This document shows, in pieces, positions 43,525-52,122 of a DNA stretch of 64,000 nt (position 1 is its first letter; the number at the start of each line of letters is the position of its first letter). The notes under the pieces are model-generated. The model saw nothing but the letters and a program-made list of their open reading frames with translations. It had not been told where the DNA came from and searched no databases. Source of the DNA: Caldicellulosiruptor diazotrophicus (GTDB taxonomy: Bacteria > Bacillota > Thermoanaerobacteria > Caldicellulosiruptorales > Caldicellulosiruptoraceae); NCBI RefSeq assembly GCF_017347585.1, contig NZ_AP024480.1, forward strand, positions 1,944,001 through 2,008,000, read 5' to 3'. The position numbers were made by a program, and so were the translations under genes.

Positions 43525-44498
43525 GGTTGGACAACTACTTTTAATTGATTTTCAAATCTTCTTGAAAGTGCCTCACAAAGTTTATCAAGCGAAATTTTGT
43601 GAGTTATTATGTGTTTCAAATTTATTTTTCCTTGTTGCAGAAGATCAATTGCAAGCTTTTGTGTAAATGGGTTTACAAACGACCAAAAAATCTGGGCTTC
43701 TTTTTTGAACATCTCAAACGGATAAATTTCAGTAGCAACAACCGGTGACGGTACAGAAAACACCAAAATTCTGCCGCCTTTCCCTATCTTTTTAAACGCC
43801 ATTTCGATACTCTCTTTTGTTCCTGCACACTCAATTACAACATCAAAACTTTCTTCTTCCCAATTTTCATCAACAATTACTTTAACCCCATAGCTTTTAG
43901 CAACATTTTTTCTAAAATTATCAACCTCATAGCCAAAGATATTGTCAGCCCCATACATTTTTATAAGCTCAAGCATTATAAGACCAATTGGACCAAAACC
44001 TATTATCAAAACTTTGTCGGTGGGAAAAATCTTTATTCTATTAAGTCCATGAAGACAGCAAGCCAGAGGCTCTGCCAGTGCCGCCTCAGCAAAATCTATA
44101 TTATCAAATTTTATCGCCTGTTTTTCTGGCACAGCGGCATATTGTGCAAACCCACCGTTTATGTTCACACCAAGCGCTGTTAAATTTTCGCAAAGCTGAG
44201 GTCTTCCACTTTTACAAAACTTACACACTCCACAGTAGATGTTAGGATCAATACTCACCTTGTCTCCTACATTGAAAAGTTTAGATTTTGTCTCAACAAC
44301 AGTGCCACAAAACTCATGACCCAACACTACCGGCGGTGTGACCTTTGCAGACCCTTCTTCGCCATTGAATATATGGATATCTGTGCCGCAAATGCCACAT
44401 GCCTCAACCTTGACTAAAATCTCTCCTTCTTTTATTGCTGGCAAGGTAACATCTTCTACTTTTAAGTTTCTCTTACCATAAAATATGGCTGCTTTCAT
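43521..44498 (-). CDS. Zinc-dependent alcohol dehydrogenase (MDR superfamily, polyol/threonine dehydrogenase-like)
   Basis: 325 residues. The catalytic zinc residues are in EACGICGTDIHIF and VLGHEFCGTVVE. The structural zinc loop is CGVCKFCKSGRPQLCENL. The NAD(P) Rossmann motif is VLIIGFGPIGLIMLELIK, with GYEVDNFRK after it, the acidic residue favouring NAD. The substrate is probably a sugar alcohol or related secondary alcohol, undetermined here. It follows the GH130 gene by 74 bases on the same strand, so a link to mannoside or polyol use is possible. Confidence 0.9.
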   Translation of the reverse strand: MKAAIFYGKRNLKVEDVTLPAIKEGEILVKVEACGICGTDIHIFNGEEGSAKVTPPVVLGHEFCGTVVETKSKLFNVGDKVSIDPNIYCGVCKFCKSGRPQLCENLTALGVNINGGFAQYAAVPEKQAIKFDNIDFAEAALAEPLACCLHGLNRIKIFPTDKVLIIGFGPIGLIMLELIKMYGADNIFGYEVDNFRKNVAKSYGVKVIVDENWEEESFDVVIECAGTKESIEMAFKKIGKGGRILVFSVPSPVVATEIYPFEMFKKEAQIFWSFVNPFTQKLAIDLLQQGKINLKHIITHKISLDKLCEALSRRFENQLKVVVQP

Positions 44499-44572
44499 TG
44501 TCTTTTTTAAACCCTCTTTGATAAAGTTTTGGATTTTCTATTATAAAGTTTATCACTAAATTGAAAGATACT

Positions 44573-45466
44573 TCAATCAAATTTTATCTTCTCTTTATTA
44601 AATTTTGCAACTCCAATTACAGTGTCAGCACCACCATAGTATACCCAGACCTCATCGCCAACCTCTGCATGACCACAGCTGAAAACCACATTAGGTATGT
44701 ATCCATCAACTTCCCATGAAAGTTCAGGCTCCAAAATTGGCTCTGAAAAACGAGACAGAATCTTTGTTGGGTCCTTTGCATCCAAAAGAACTGCTCCAAG
44801 CCTGTAAACGTTTTTGTGGTCTGCTGCATGGTAAATTACCAGCCAGCCAAATTTGACCTTTATTGGTGGTCCTGCAATACCTATGCGGCTACTTTCCCAC
44901 GAATTTTCTCTTACAGTCATTATCTGAACATGGTCTGTCCAATTTATCATATCGTCAGAAAATGCAAGCCACATATTTGGATATCTTCTGTGAAACATAA
45001 CATACCTGCCGTTTATCTTTTCTGGGAAAAGTGCTGCATCTTTGTTTGGTTCGTCAAGTGCAATCCCCATTCTCTCCCATTTTATAAGATTTTTTGATTT
45101 CGCTATCATTATTCTAAAATCGCCATCATATCTTCCGCCAAAACCTGTATATGTCATATAAAATGTTCCATCAATTTCAACTATACGCGGGTCTTCAATC
45201 CCTCTTCTTTCCTGTTCGTTTTCTGCCACCATTATAGGCTTATCAAGTCTGTAAAAGTTAATTCCATCTGTTGATACAGCGTATCCTATTGTAGACACAT
45301 ATTCACCATAATCCTTGTGAGGTGGGATGTTTGTAGCCCTGTAAATTAAATGAAAAAGTCCTCTGTGATATATTGCTGCAGCGTTGAAAACTGCACTTCT
45401 TTCCCACTCATTTTCATGTTTTGGCTTTAAAACTGGTTTATCAGTCACTCTTTGAAGTTTAAACAT
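44573..45466 (-). CDS. GH130-family glycoside phosphorylase/hydrolase
   Basis: 297 residues with a five-bladed beta-propeller repeat pattern. GIEDPRIVEIDGTFYMTYTGF holds the proposed general-acid Asp of GH130. KDAALFPEKINGRYVMFHRR and the GGADTVIGVA end are also family-typical. GH130 members are mostly phosphorylases of beta-1,4- or beta-1,2-mannosidic linkages, a few hydrolases. The exact linkage cannot be assigned. No signal peptide, so cytoplasmic. Confidence 0.9.
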   Translation of the reverse strand: MFKLQRVTDKPVLKPKHENEWERSAVFNAAAIYHRGLFHLIYRATNIPPHKDYGEYVSTIGYAVSTDGINFYRLDKPIMVAENEQERRGIEDPRIVEIDGTFYMTYTGFGGRYDGDFRIMIAKSKNLIKWERMGIALDEPNKDAALFPEKINGRYVMFHRRYPNMWLAFSDDMINWTDHVQIMTVRENSWESSRIGIAGPPIKVKFGWLVIYHAADHKNVYRLGAVLLDAKDPTKILSRFSEPILEPELSWEVDGYIPNVVFSCGHAEVGDEVWVYYGGADTVIGVAKFNKEKIKFD

Positions 45467-45621
45467 AAAAGTATCCTGCGCCCCCTCTGGTTCTTTATCA
45501 TATGATTGTCTTTTGAAACTTCAACACATAATTTTAATTCAAGTTTTGAAAATTTCAATTGAAAAAATAACCTGAACTTTTCTTTACCTAAATTTTTGAA
45601 AATGATATGTTACATTTTAAC

Positions 45622-45652
45622 AACAAAAGAGCCTCCTTTTTGTCAAGGAGGC
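45622..45652 (-). terminator. Intrinsic terminator of the G5/3D protein gene
   Basis: Minus-strand GCCTCCTT pairs with AAGGAGGC around a short loop and is followed by TCTTTTGTTG. Confidence 0.75.
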
Positions 45653-45672
45653 CTTGTTTTTTGTCTAATTTT

Positions 45673-46701
45673 TTAGTTTGCCAGCACATAAACTTTTACA
45701 CGCCGCACACCAAATTTATACGCATCCTTTTCGACAAACACATCTATCCTGTTCCCCTTGATAGCAGAACCTGTATCAAGAGCTGTTGCAAAACCATACC
45801 CTTCCACATACAGCCTTGTGCCAAGCGGAATTACCCGCGGGTCAACCGCAACAACACCGCGCTTTACTTTGTGACCCGTTGCAGTCCTGCCATAGTCGGG
45901 GTGAGATGGACTTTTTCCTGTGTCACTGGGAGTCAAAGAATATGCAGTTGCTATCATTGTATAAACTTTTCTGTATCTGACAACCTCTCCTCTTGACGTC
46001 TTGAACCACCTTATACTTCCTACTTCAACAATCCTCGGCTTCTGAGGTTTAACAACTTTTTCCTCAATCAACTTTCTCTCAACTTCTTTACCATTTTCCA
46101 AAACAACTTTGTATCTTATTTCTTTGATACCATCTTGCCCTTGCTGGACAACCTTTTGCTTTCCATAGTCCATATTGTAGTTTGTTTTTGTCACTGTACT
46201 GAAAGGTATCTTTTGTTTTTCTACGACCACCTTCTCTGTTACCTTAGTAATTTTAATGACAGTAGGCTTGTCAAGAAGCTGAGAAAGAGGCAGATTTACC
46301 CTGTCTAACTTCCCAAGAACAATCCCTGCTTTTTTGATTGCATCCTCAACAGTACCGCTTGGAATATATACAACTTTTTCCTCGTTACCAACAAGTATTT
46401 TCACTTCAAAAGATCTTTTTATTATAATCTGGGTATTTTCATCTATCTTTGAATCCAAAGATGGCGAGATATAGTCATCTTTAGTCAGGTGAATTTGATT
46501 TTCTTCTAAAACCTCTCTTACAGTGGACTTAATTGTTTTATAATAAAATGTCTTACCGTCAATTGTTATGCTAACTTCTTTCACCAGTGCCTGTGCAGTC
46601 ATAGCGCCAAGCAGAACTGACAAAACAAATACAATGACAAAAGCCAGGATAAGCTTCTTCATATCCCTTGGCCTTGCCACAAGGCACCTCAGTTTATTCA
46701 T
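45673..46701 (-). CDS. Secreted G5 and 3D domain cell-wall protein (YabE/resuscitation-factor-like)
   Basis: 342 residues. An N-terminal membrane/signal segment (about 15-40) is followed by two DUF348 repeats (VKEVSITIDGKTFYYKT and FEVKILVGNEEKVVYIP), a G5 domain (VTEKVVVEKQKIPFSTVTK, about 155-230) and a C-terminal 3D domain with the acidic triad (MIATAYSLTPSDTGKSP, GVVAVDPRVIPLGTRL, ALDTGSAIKGNRIDVF). The family includes B. subtilis YabE and acts as a lytic murein enzyme. The ATG at 46701 has AGGAGG six bases upstream. Confidence 0.92.
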   Translation of the reverse strand: MNKLRCLVARPRDMKKLILAFVIVFVLSVLLGAMTAQALVKEVSITIDGKTFYYKTIKSTVREVLEENQIHLTKDDYISPSLDSKIDENTQIIIKRSFEVKILVGNEEKVVYIPSGTVEDAIKKAGIVLGKLDRVNLPLSQLLDKPTVIKITKVTEKVVVEKQKIPFSTVTKTNYNMDYGKQKVVQQGQDGIKEIRYKVVLENGKEVERKLIEEKVVKPQKPRIVEVGSIRWFKTSRGEVVRYRKVYTMIATAYSLTPSDTGKSPSHPDYGRTATGHKVKRGVVAVDPRVIPLGTRLYVEGYGFATALDTGSAIKGNRIDVFVEKDAYKFGVRRVKVYVLAN

Positions 46702-46749
46702 AATCAACCTCCTACAAAATGGATTTGTTTTCTAAAAAACTTCTTTGTT

Positions 46750-46778
46750 ATTTTAATTTAAAAAAAATTTTTTGTCAA
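46750..46778 (-). promoter_or_regulatory. Promoter of the G5/3D protein gene
   Basis: Minus strand TTGACA (46778-46773), 17-base spacer of A/T runs, TAAAAT (46755-46750). Confidence 0.65.
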
Positions 46779-46788
46779 ATCACCTTAA

Positions 46789-46811
46789 AAGTCAAGAAAT
46801 TTTCTTGACTT
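46789..46811. repeat. 23-bp perfect palindrome upstream of the G5/3D promoter
   Basis: Two 11-base arms (AAGTCAAGAAA and TTTCTTGACTT) flank a single T, starting ten bases upstream of the -35 element. With no U tract or gene end nearby it is more likely a protein-binding site than a terminator. Confidence 0.6.
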
Positions 46812-47062
46812 GCAACACCTTTCATATATGAATTTTATACCTTTTGCCCATATTCTATACAAAAATTTTATCAACTTTAAACTAATTTTTATGCCATTTG
46901 TGTTCCTTGAAAGTATTTTATTGGTTTGAATTTTCTTTTTTGTATTTTACAAAATTTCAAAAAAGTCTTATATACAAATCCAAAGTTTATCTTTCTGTTT
47001 ATTCTATGAAAAAAAGAGTAAAATAGATAATGTAAAAACTTGTTTTAAGAGATGATGAAAAT

Positions 47063-47668
47063 ATGATTGAATTTTTGAAATACATGGTTGACAATTTCGG
47101 TCTTTGGGGAATATTTTTGATATTGGCTGTGGAAGGGCTTGGAATTCCATTCCCTACCCAGATTGCTTACCTTGGCGCAGTAGCACTTTTAAACTTTCAC
47201 AAATTTACACCTTTTACATTGATAATGGTAATATCTCTGGGAAATCTTTGTGGAAATGTTGTTGTGAACCTTCTTCTTAGAAGTGGAAGAAAGAAAATAA
47301 TAAGTTTTTTTGAAAGGCTTTTGAGAATAAAAAAAGAGACGCTTGAGAGCGTCAATAACTTTTTTATAAAGTATGGAATATTTGCTGTGCCAGTAGCAAG
47401 AATAATAGGCATTCCTCGTACCCCCGTTATTTTCTTGGCAGGAATTAGTAAAATGAATTTCTATGAATATGTTATATCTTCATTTATTGGAAATACTCTC
47501 TGGGCAACATTTTATGTGTACTTTTATTGGTATGGGTATAGTTTTTTCAAATTCCTTTACAAAAAAGACACACATCTTTTCTGGCTTGCCATCTTAGTGT
47601 TGGTTTTTATTGTAATATTAGCATGGACCATATTTTTAAAGCTATGGAGAAGAAGGAAAAGAGTCTGA
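47063..47668 (+). CDS. DedA-family membrane protein
   Basis: 201 residues, with the DedA/SNARE-associated pattern: VEGLGIPFPTQIAYLGAVAL near residue 25, LGNLCGNVVVNLLLRSGRKK, ARIIGIPRTPVIFLAG and SFIGNTLWATFYVYFYW. About five membrane segments. DedA proteins are thought to flip lipids such as undecaprenyl phosphate or phosphatidylethanolamine. Its end overlaps the convergent reductase gene by 27 bases. Confidence 0.9.
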   Translation: MIEFLKYMVDNFGLWGIFLILAVEGLGIPFPTQIAYLGAVALLNFHKFTPFTLIMVISLGNLCGNVVVNLLLRSGRKKIISFFERLLRIKKETLESVNNFFIKYGIFAVPVARIIGIPRTPVIFLAGISKMNFYEYVISSFIGNTLWATFYVYFYWYGYSFFKFLYKKDTHLFWLAILVLVFIVILAWTIFLKLWRRRKRV

Positions 47669-49330
47669 AGTATTTTTTTCAAGCAGCTGATCCAAAGTCA
47701 CGTTTGAAATTCCGCCTGAGAGGTTATAAACCTTTCTAAACCCGTTTTGCTGAAGGATATTTTGGGCAATATTTGAACTTACCCCGCTGTTACAGTATAC
47801 AATTATCTGCTTGTCTTTTGGAAGCAGATTCATTTTATTTTGCAACATCTCAAGAGGAATATTTACAGCACCTTTTATATGCTTGATTTTATACTGATCA
47901 GGTGTTCGAACATCCAGAACAACAAAATCTTCTCCTTTTTGCATCTTTTCCAAAAGTTTTTCCTGCGTACAATTAAATTTTCTCTTGTCAAGAAAGTTTG
48001 ACATAACCATACCAACATAGTGAACAGGGTCCTTTGCAGATGAAAATGGTGGTGCATATGCTAAATCAAGCTGGAAAAGGTCATCTGTTGTAAGCCCTGC
48101 AAAGATTGCTGTTGCCAAGACATCAATTCTTTTGTCAACTCCTTTTGTACCAACAATTTGAGCACCTATAACCTTTCGAGAGGAAAGTTCTGCCAAAGCT
48201 TTTATTGTCATTTTTTCAGCCCCTGGATATGCTGTTGTGATATGTGGTTTTGTAATGTGACCTACCTCATATTCAATTCCATCTTGCTGTGCCATTTTTT
48301 CTGTGTAACCTGTTTGCGCAACTGTAAGGTCAAATACTTTGAAAATTGATGTTGCCAAAATACCACTGAACTTCATGCTCCCACCTGTTGCATTTTCACC
48401 TGCTATCCTTCCCATTTTGTTAGCAGTAGATCCAAGTGGCATGTATATAGTTTTGCCATTTAGCTTAAAATACACTGAAGCACAGTCACCTGCCGCAAAG
48501 ATTCCATCAATGTTTGTTCTCATATACTCATCAACCTGAATAGATCCATTTGGCAAAAGGTGTATTCCACTTCCTTCCAAAAACTGGGTAGAAGGTCTTA
48601 CTCCCACTGCAAGCAAAACAAAGTCTGCCTCTATTTTACTACCGTCGCTCAAAATAGCTCTTTTTACTCTCTTGTCTCCTTCAAACCTCAAAACTGACGT
48701 GTTCTTTTTTATCATAACATCTTTTTCTTCAAGATAGCTCTCAACAAGCCTTGCCATATCACTGTCTAAATTAGAAAGAATATTTTCCTGTTTTTCAACA
48801 ATAAGTATATCCATTCCTAAAATTTTCAGAGCTTCGGCCATTTCAAGTCCAATATACCCGCCACCAACTATCAAGGCTTTCTTAGGAAAATAAGTATTTA
48901 TAAACTCTTTTATTCTATCTGCATCCTTGACATTTCGAAGTACAAATATGCCTTCAAGTTCTATACCATCAATCTGAGGTATCACAGGATGTGCTCCTGT
49001 TGCTATAATTAATTTGTCAAAACCATCCTCAAAAACATTACCAGTATTTAAATCCTTGACAATCACCTTATTATTTTGTGTGTCAACTTTTAAAACCTCA
49101 TGAGCTGTTTTTACATCAACATTAAACTTCTTAAAATATTGTTTATCTCTTGGAACAATGCTTTTCCTGTTATCTATCGCCCCCGAAATATAGTATGCAA
49201 GAGAACAACCAGAATATGATATGTCAGTGTCTTTGTCATATACAATAATCTCAGCTTTGTCATCATTTCGTCTTATCTTCATTGCAGCTGTCATCCCACC
49301 TGCGACAGCACCAATCACTATATACTTCAT
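47642..49330 (-). CDS. CoA-disulfide reductase / NADH oxidase-type flavoprotein with C-terminal rhodanese domain
   Basis: 562 residues. The N-terminal FAD-binding GAVAGGMTAAMKIRR, active-site Cys in SYSGCSLAYYISG (Cys about 42), NAD(P) motif VGGGYIGLEMAEALK and GIFAAGDCASV define a CoA-disulfide reductase-type enzyme. Residues about 460-550 are a rhodanese domain with active-site Cys in IVYCNSGVSSNIA. Such fusions (CoADR-RHD) reduce CoA disulfides or polysulfides and help with sulfur and oxygen stress. Single gene, convergent with dedA. Confidence 0.92.
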   Translation of the reverse strand: MKYIVIGAVAGGMTAAMKIRRNDDKAEIIVYDKDTDISYSGCSLAYYISGAIDNRKSIVPRDKQYFKKFNVDVKTAHEVLKVDTQNNKVIVKDLNTGNVFEDGFDKLIIATGAHPVIPQIDGIELEGIFVLRNVKDADRIKEFINTYFPKKALIVGGGYIGLEMAEALKILGMDILIVEKQENILSNLDSDMARLVESYLEEKDVMIKKNTSVLRFEGDKRVKRAILSDGSKIEADFVLLAVGVRPSTQFLEGSGIHLLPNGSIQVDEYMRTNIDGIFAAGDCASVYFKLNGKTIYMPLGSTANKMGRIAGENATGGSMKFSGILATSIFKVFDLTVAQTGYTEKMAQQDGIEYEVGHITKPHITTAYPGAEKMTIKALAELSSRKVIGAQIVGTKGVDKRIDVLATAIFAGLTTDDLFQLDLAYAPPFSSAKDPVHYVGMVMSNFLDKRKFNCTQEKLLEKMQKGEDFVVLDVRTPDQYKIKHIKGAVNIPLEMLQNKMNLLPKDKQIIVYCNSGVSSNIAQNILQQNGFRKVYNLSGGISNVTLDQLLEKNTSDSFPSSP

Positions 49331-49521
49331 CTTTTATTTTCACCATCCTTTTTAAAAGTTTTTTCTATTCTAATATACCCTTTTGCTATCCATTTAAAAA
49401 CATATCTTTGTGTAAAAATTTTCCTTAAAAATATTTTTACAATTGCGAAACACAAAACCCAATTTTATGTGGGATAATATAATTGAAAGAAAAATTCAAA
49501 ATAAAAAGAGGTGATTTTTCA

Positions 49522-50409
49522 GTGAAAAGGATAAAGACAATAATTGGTATAGGACTTATTGCAATCCTGATTTTAAGTGTAAGCCTTGCATTTGCAGGTT
49601 CTTCAAAAGCAAGTCTTCCACTAGCTTTCAAGGGCAATCTTACAAAGCTTTGTTTTGGAAAATTTGGAAAAGATACTGCTGGTATAAACCTTGACATCGC
49701 TGGCACAATTGAAAGTATCCTTGGCATGAAAAAAGAGGATATTCAAAAACAAATTCAGAGTGGAAAGTCCTTCACAGATATCTTAAAGGATAAAGGTCTA
49801 ACACTTGACCAGTTCAAATCAAAACTTTTAGAAAGTCTTTATGCAAAGATTGATGATGCTGTTAAAAATAACAAAATAACAAATGACAAAGCAACCCAGT
49901 TAAAACAGAACTTAAAACAGAAAATAGACAGTTGGGACGGAAAGCTTCCTTTCATTGGTTTTAAATTCAAAGCATTCTTAAAAGACTTTTACAACCTTGA
50001 CATGTTAAGTGATATTGCAACAATCCTTGGTATGACAAAAGATAGCCTTTTAAATGAGCTGAAAAGTGGAAAGACCATTGCAGACTTAATCAAGTCCAAG
50101 AATATTCTTGAGTCGGACTTCAAAAACAAACTAATCTCAATGCAGACTTCGAAAATTGATAAACTCTTACAAGAAGGTAAAATAACAAAAGACCAGGCAG
50201 ACAAAATGAAAGAAGCTATCAAAACAAAAATTTCAAACTGGGATCTTTCAAAGGAATTTGCTCCACGAGGATTTGGCAGAAAATTCAAAGGTGCAGCAGG
50301 AATGGACGGCACCATGATGCGCGGATTTGGTACAAGAATGAAAGGATTTTGGCCAAATCAGGGAACAAATCAGAACTCTAATAACTTCTCAACAAATGTG
50401 ACATTCTAA
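49522..50409 (+). CDS. Secreted protein with two internal helical repeats
   Basis: 295 residues. A signal peptide (VKRIKTIIGIGLIAILILSV, cut near AFAGSS) is followed by two copies of an about 80-residue unit. The first begins IESILGMKKEDIQKQIQSGK (about 65-145) and the second IATILGMTKDSLLNELKSGK (about 165-245); each ends in a NKITNDKA or GKITKDQA motif and a Trp. A Gly/Arg/Phe-rich tail follows. GTG at 49522 is eight bases after GAGGTG. I do not know a function. Confidence 0.75.
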   Translation: MKRIKTIIGIGLIAILILSVSLAFAGSSKASLPLAFKGNLTKLCFGKFGKDTAGINLDIAGTIESILGMKKEDIQKQIQSGKSFTDILKDKGLTLDQFKSKLLESLYAKIDDAVKNNKITNDKATQLKQNLKQKIDSWDGKLPFIGFKFKAFLKDFYNLDMLSDIATILGMTKDSLLNELKSGKTIADLIKSKNILESDFKNKLISMQTSKIDKLLQEGKITKDQADKMKEAIKTKISNWDLSKEFAPRGFGRKFKGAAGMDGTMMRGFGTRMKGFWPNQGTNQNSNNFSTNVTF

Positions 50410-50414
50410 AAAAT

Positions 50415-50457
50415 AAGGGGCTTGAGGGGAAATCCCCCAAAAAAGCCCTTTTTCTTC
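50415..50457. terminator. Terminator between convergent secreted-protein and nucleoside kinase genes
   Basis: AAGGGGCTT with AAGCCCTT encloses an inner GGGGAAATCCCC hairpin; U-rich tails occur on both strands. Confidence 0.8.
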
Positions 50458-52122
50458 TTAGAAGTCATAAAAACAAGACCCTCCAATGAACTCTCTTATG
50501 ATGGATTGTGGTGGAATTTCTCTTTCGTCCTCAATTGTAAGGATAAAACTCAAAAAATGCAAAAGCCTCTGCGCTTCGCTATATTCCTCATCTTCTCTTG
50601 TGATTGTCTTAAGTAGTGGAACAGCATATTTTTTCAAAACTGCAAGCTCATAGATCAAAGCTGAATTGAACATGGCATCTGCCATCTCTTGGTATGGAAA
50701 AATGTTTTTCTCCTCGCCGTTTCTGACAGACGGCCACATAGAAATTGTTCTTTTAGCAGATGCGCCTCTTGTCCTGGCATCTCTTACAATTCTTCTTAAT
50801 ATCCTGTAGTCTGTAGTTTGGATTCTGTTGTGCTTGTCAAGGTTCAGGTGTGTCAGGGCACTTACGTATATTTTAAATTTGTTTTCATCAGGTATCATTG
50901 GAGTAAGAGCATTATTTAATCCATGTATCCCTTCAATTATTATTATATCGTTCTTTTCAAGCTTCACAGTTCTTTCAAACGTCCTTTTACGTTCTATGAA
51001 ATTAAACCGTGGCAGAACAACCTCTTTACCATCAATCAAATCTTTTAGCTGTTTGTTAAAAAGCTCCACATCAATAGCTTCAATGGACTCATAGTCAGGC
51101 TTGCCGTTTTCGTCAAGCGGAACTCTATCTTCAAAGAAATAGTCGTCAAGTCCTATATAAACAGGATTTTTGCCATTTACTTTAAGTTGGATAGAAAGCC
51201 TCTGTGCAAATGTTGTTTTCCCAGAGGACGATGGTCCTGATATCAAAACAACTTTTATCTGCTGATTTTGGGAAATCTGGTCAGCTAAGTATGCTATCTT
51301 TTTTTCGTGCAGAGCTTCTGAAACCCTTATAAATTCTCTTATTTTTCCGCTTGCTATCACCTCATTGAGCTCACCGATGCTGCTTACTCCAAGTATTTTG
51401 CCCCAGTTTTTATATTCATGGTAGACTGTAAACAATTTTTTATTCTCAACAAACTCTTGAAGCTTAAACGGGTCTGTTTTGTCTGGATACAAAAGTACCA
51501 TACCATCATGATATTGAATTAGATCAAAAATTTTTAGATATCCTGTAGAGGGCACAAGATGTCCATAAAAATAATCAACATAATCCCCACAATAGTAAAT
51601 GTAAACATAGTTGTTTTCTGAAAACTTTATTGTTCTTGCTTTATCGTAAAATCCTTTCTCTTCAAAAAGCTTAACTGCATCCTCTTTTAACACCTTTTCT
51701 CTTTTAAATTGAAAATCCTGTTCTATTATCCATTTCATTTGTTGTTTTATAAGATTTATATCTTCAGGTGTCAATTTTTTGTTTTCAACCTCACAATAAA
51801 GTCCTTTTGATAGAGAATGCTGAACATTTATAGTTTCCTCAAAAAGCATCCTTGTTGCAACTATTAAAACAAAAATGAGACTTCTTCTATAAATTCTCAT
51901 ACCATCTTCCTGTGTCATATCAATAAACTTTACTCTACAATCCCTATGAATTACATATTTTAATTCTTTAATCTCATTGTCCACCTTTGCTGCAACTATT
52001 GGAGATTTAAAGTAACATTCAAATTTAGGAACAAAAGTCAAAAGATTTGTGCCCAATTCTACCTCTTCATATACGTTTGCGTCTTCAAAAAAGACTTTTG
52101 CTGTATTACTTTGTTTTCCCAT
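50458..52122 (-). CDS. Nucleoside (uridine) kinase with N-terminal TGS/ThrRS-like region
   Basis: 554 residues. The C-terminal 260 or so form a P-loop kinase related to uridine kinase and phosphoribulokinase (ISGPSSSGKTTFAQRLS, YIGLDDYFFEDR, IIIEGIHGLN). The N-terminal 270 resemble a TGS-like start and a threonyl-tRNA synthetase second additional domain-type region (YGHLVPSTGYLKIFDLIQYH). This combination is frequent in clostridia and annotated only as nucleoside kinase. The ATG at 52122 has AAGGTG upstream and lies inside the 3' end of the GGDEF gene. Confidence 0.88.
   Translation of the reverse strand: MGKQSNTAKVFFEDANVYEEVELGTNLLTFVPKFECYFKSPIVAAKVDNEIKELKYVIHRDCRVKFIDMTQEDGMRIYRRSLIFVLIVATRMLFEETINVQHSLSKGLYCEVENKKLTPEDINLIKQQMKWIIEQDFQFKREKVLKEDAVKLFEEKGFYDKARTIKFSENNYVYIYYCGDYVDYFYGHLVPSTGYLKIFDLIQYHDGMVLLYPDKTDPFKLQEFVENKKLFTVYHEYKNWGKILGVSSIGELNEVIASGKIREFIRVSEALHEKKIAYLADQISQNQQIKVVLISGPSSSGKTTFAQRLSIQLKVNGKNPVYIGLDDYFFEDRVPLDENGKPDYESIEAIDVELFNKQLKDLIDGKEVVLPRFNFIERKRTFERTVKLEKNDIIIIEGIHGLNNALTPMIPDENKFKIYVSALTHLNLDKHNRIQTTDYRILRRIVRDARTRGASAKRTISMWPSVRNGEEKNIFPYQEMADAMFNSALIYELAVLKKYAVPLLKTITREDEEYSEAQRLLHFLSFILTIEDEREIPPQSIIREFIGGSCFYDF

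Larger units (their letters stand above)
46702..47062. other. Intergenic region between divergent G5/3D and DedA genes
   Basis: 361 AT-rich bases holding the G5/3D promoter (46750-46778) and a long palindrome (46789-46811). On the DedA side I see no convincing promoter or RNA element. Confidence 0.5.
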
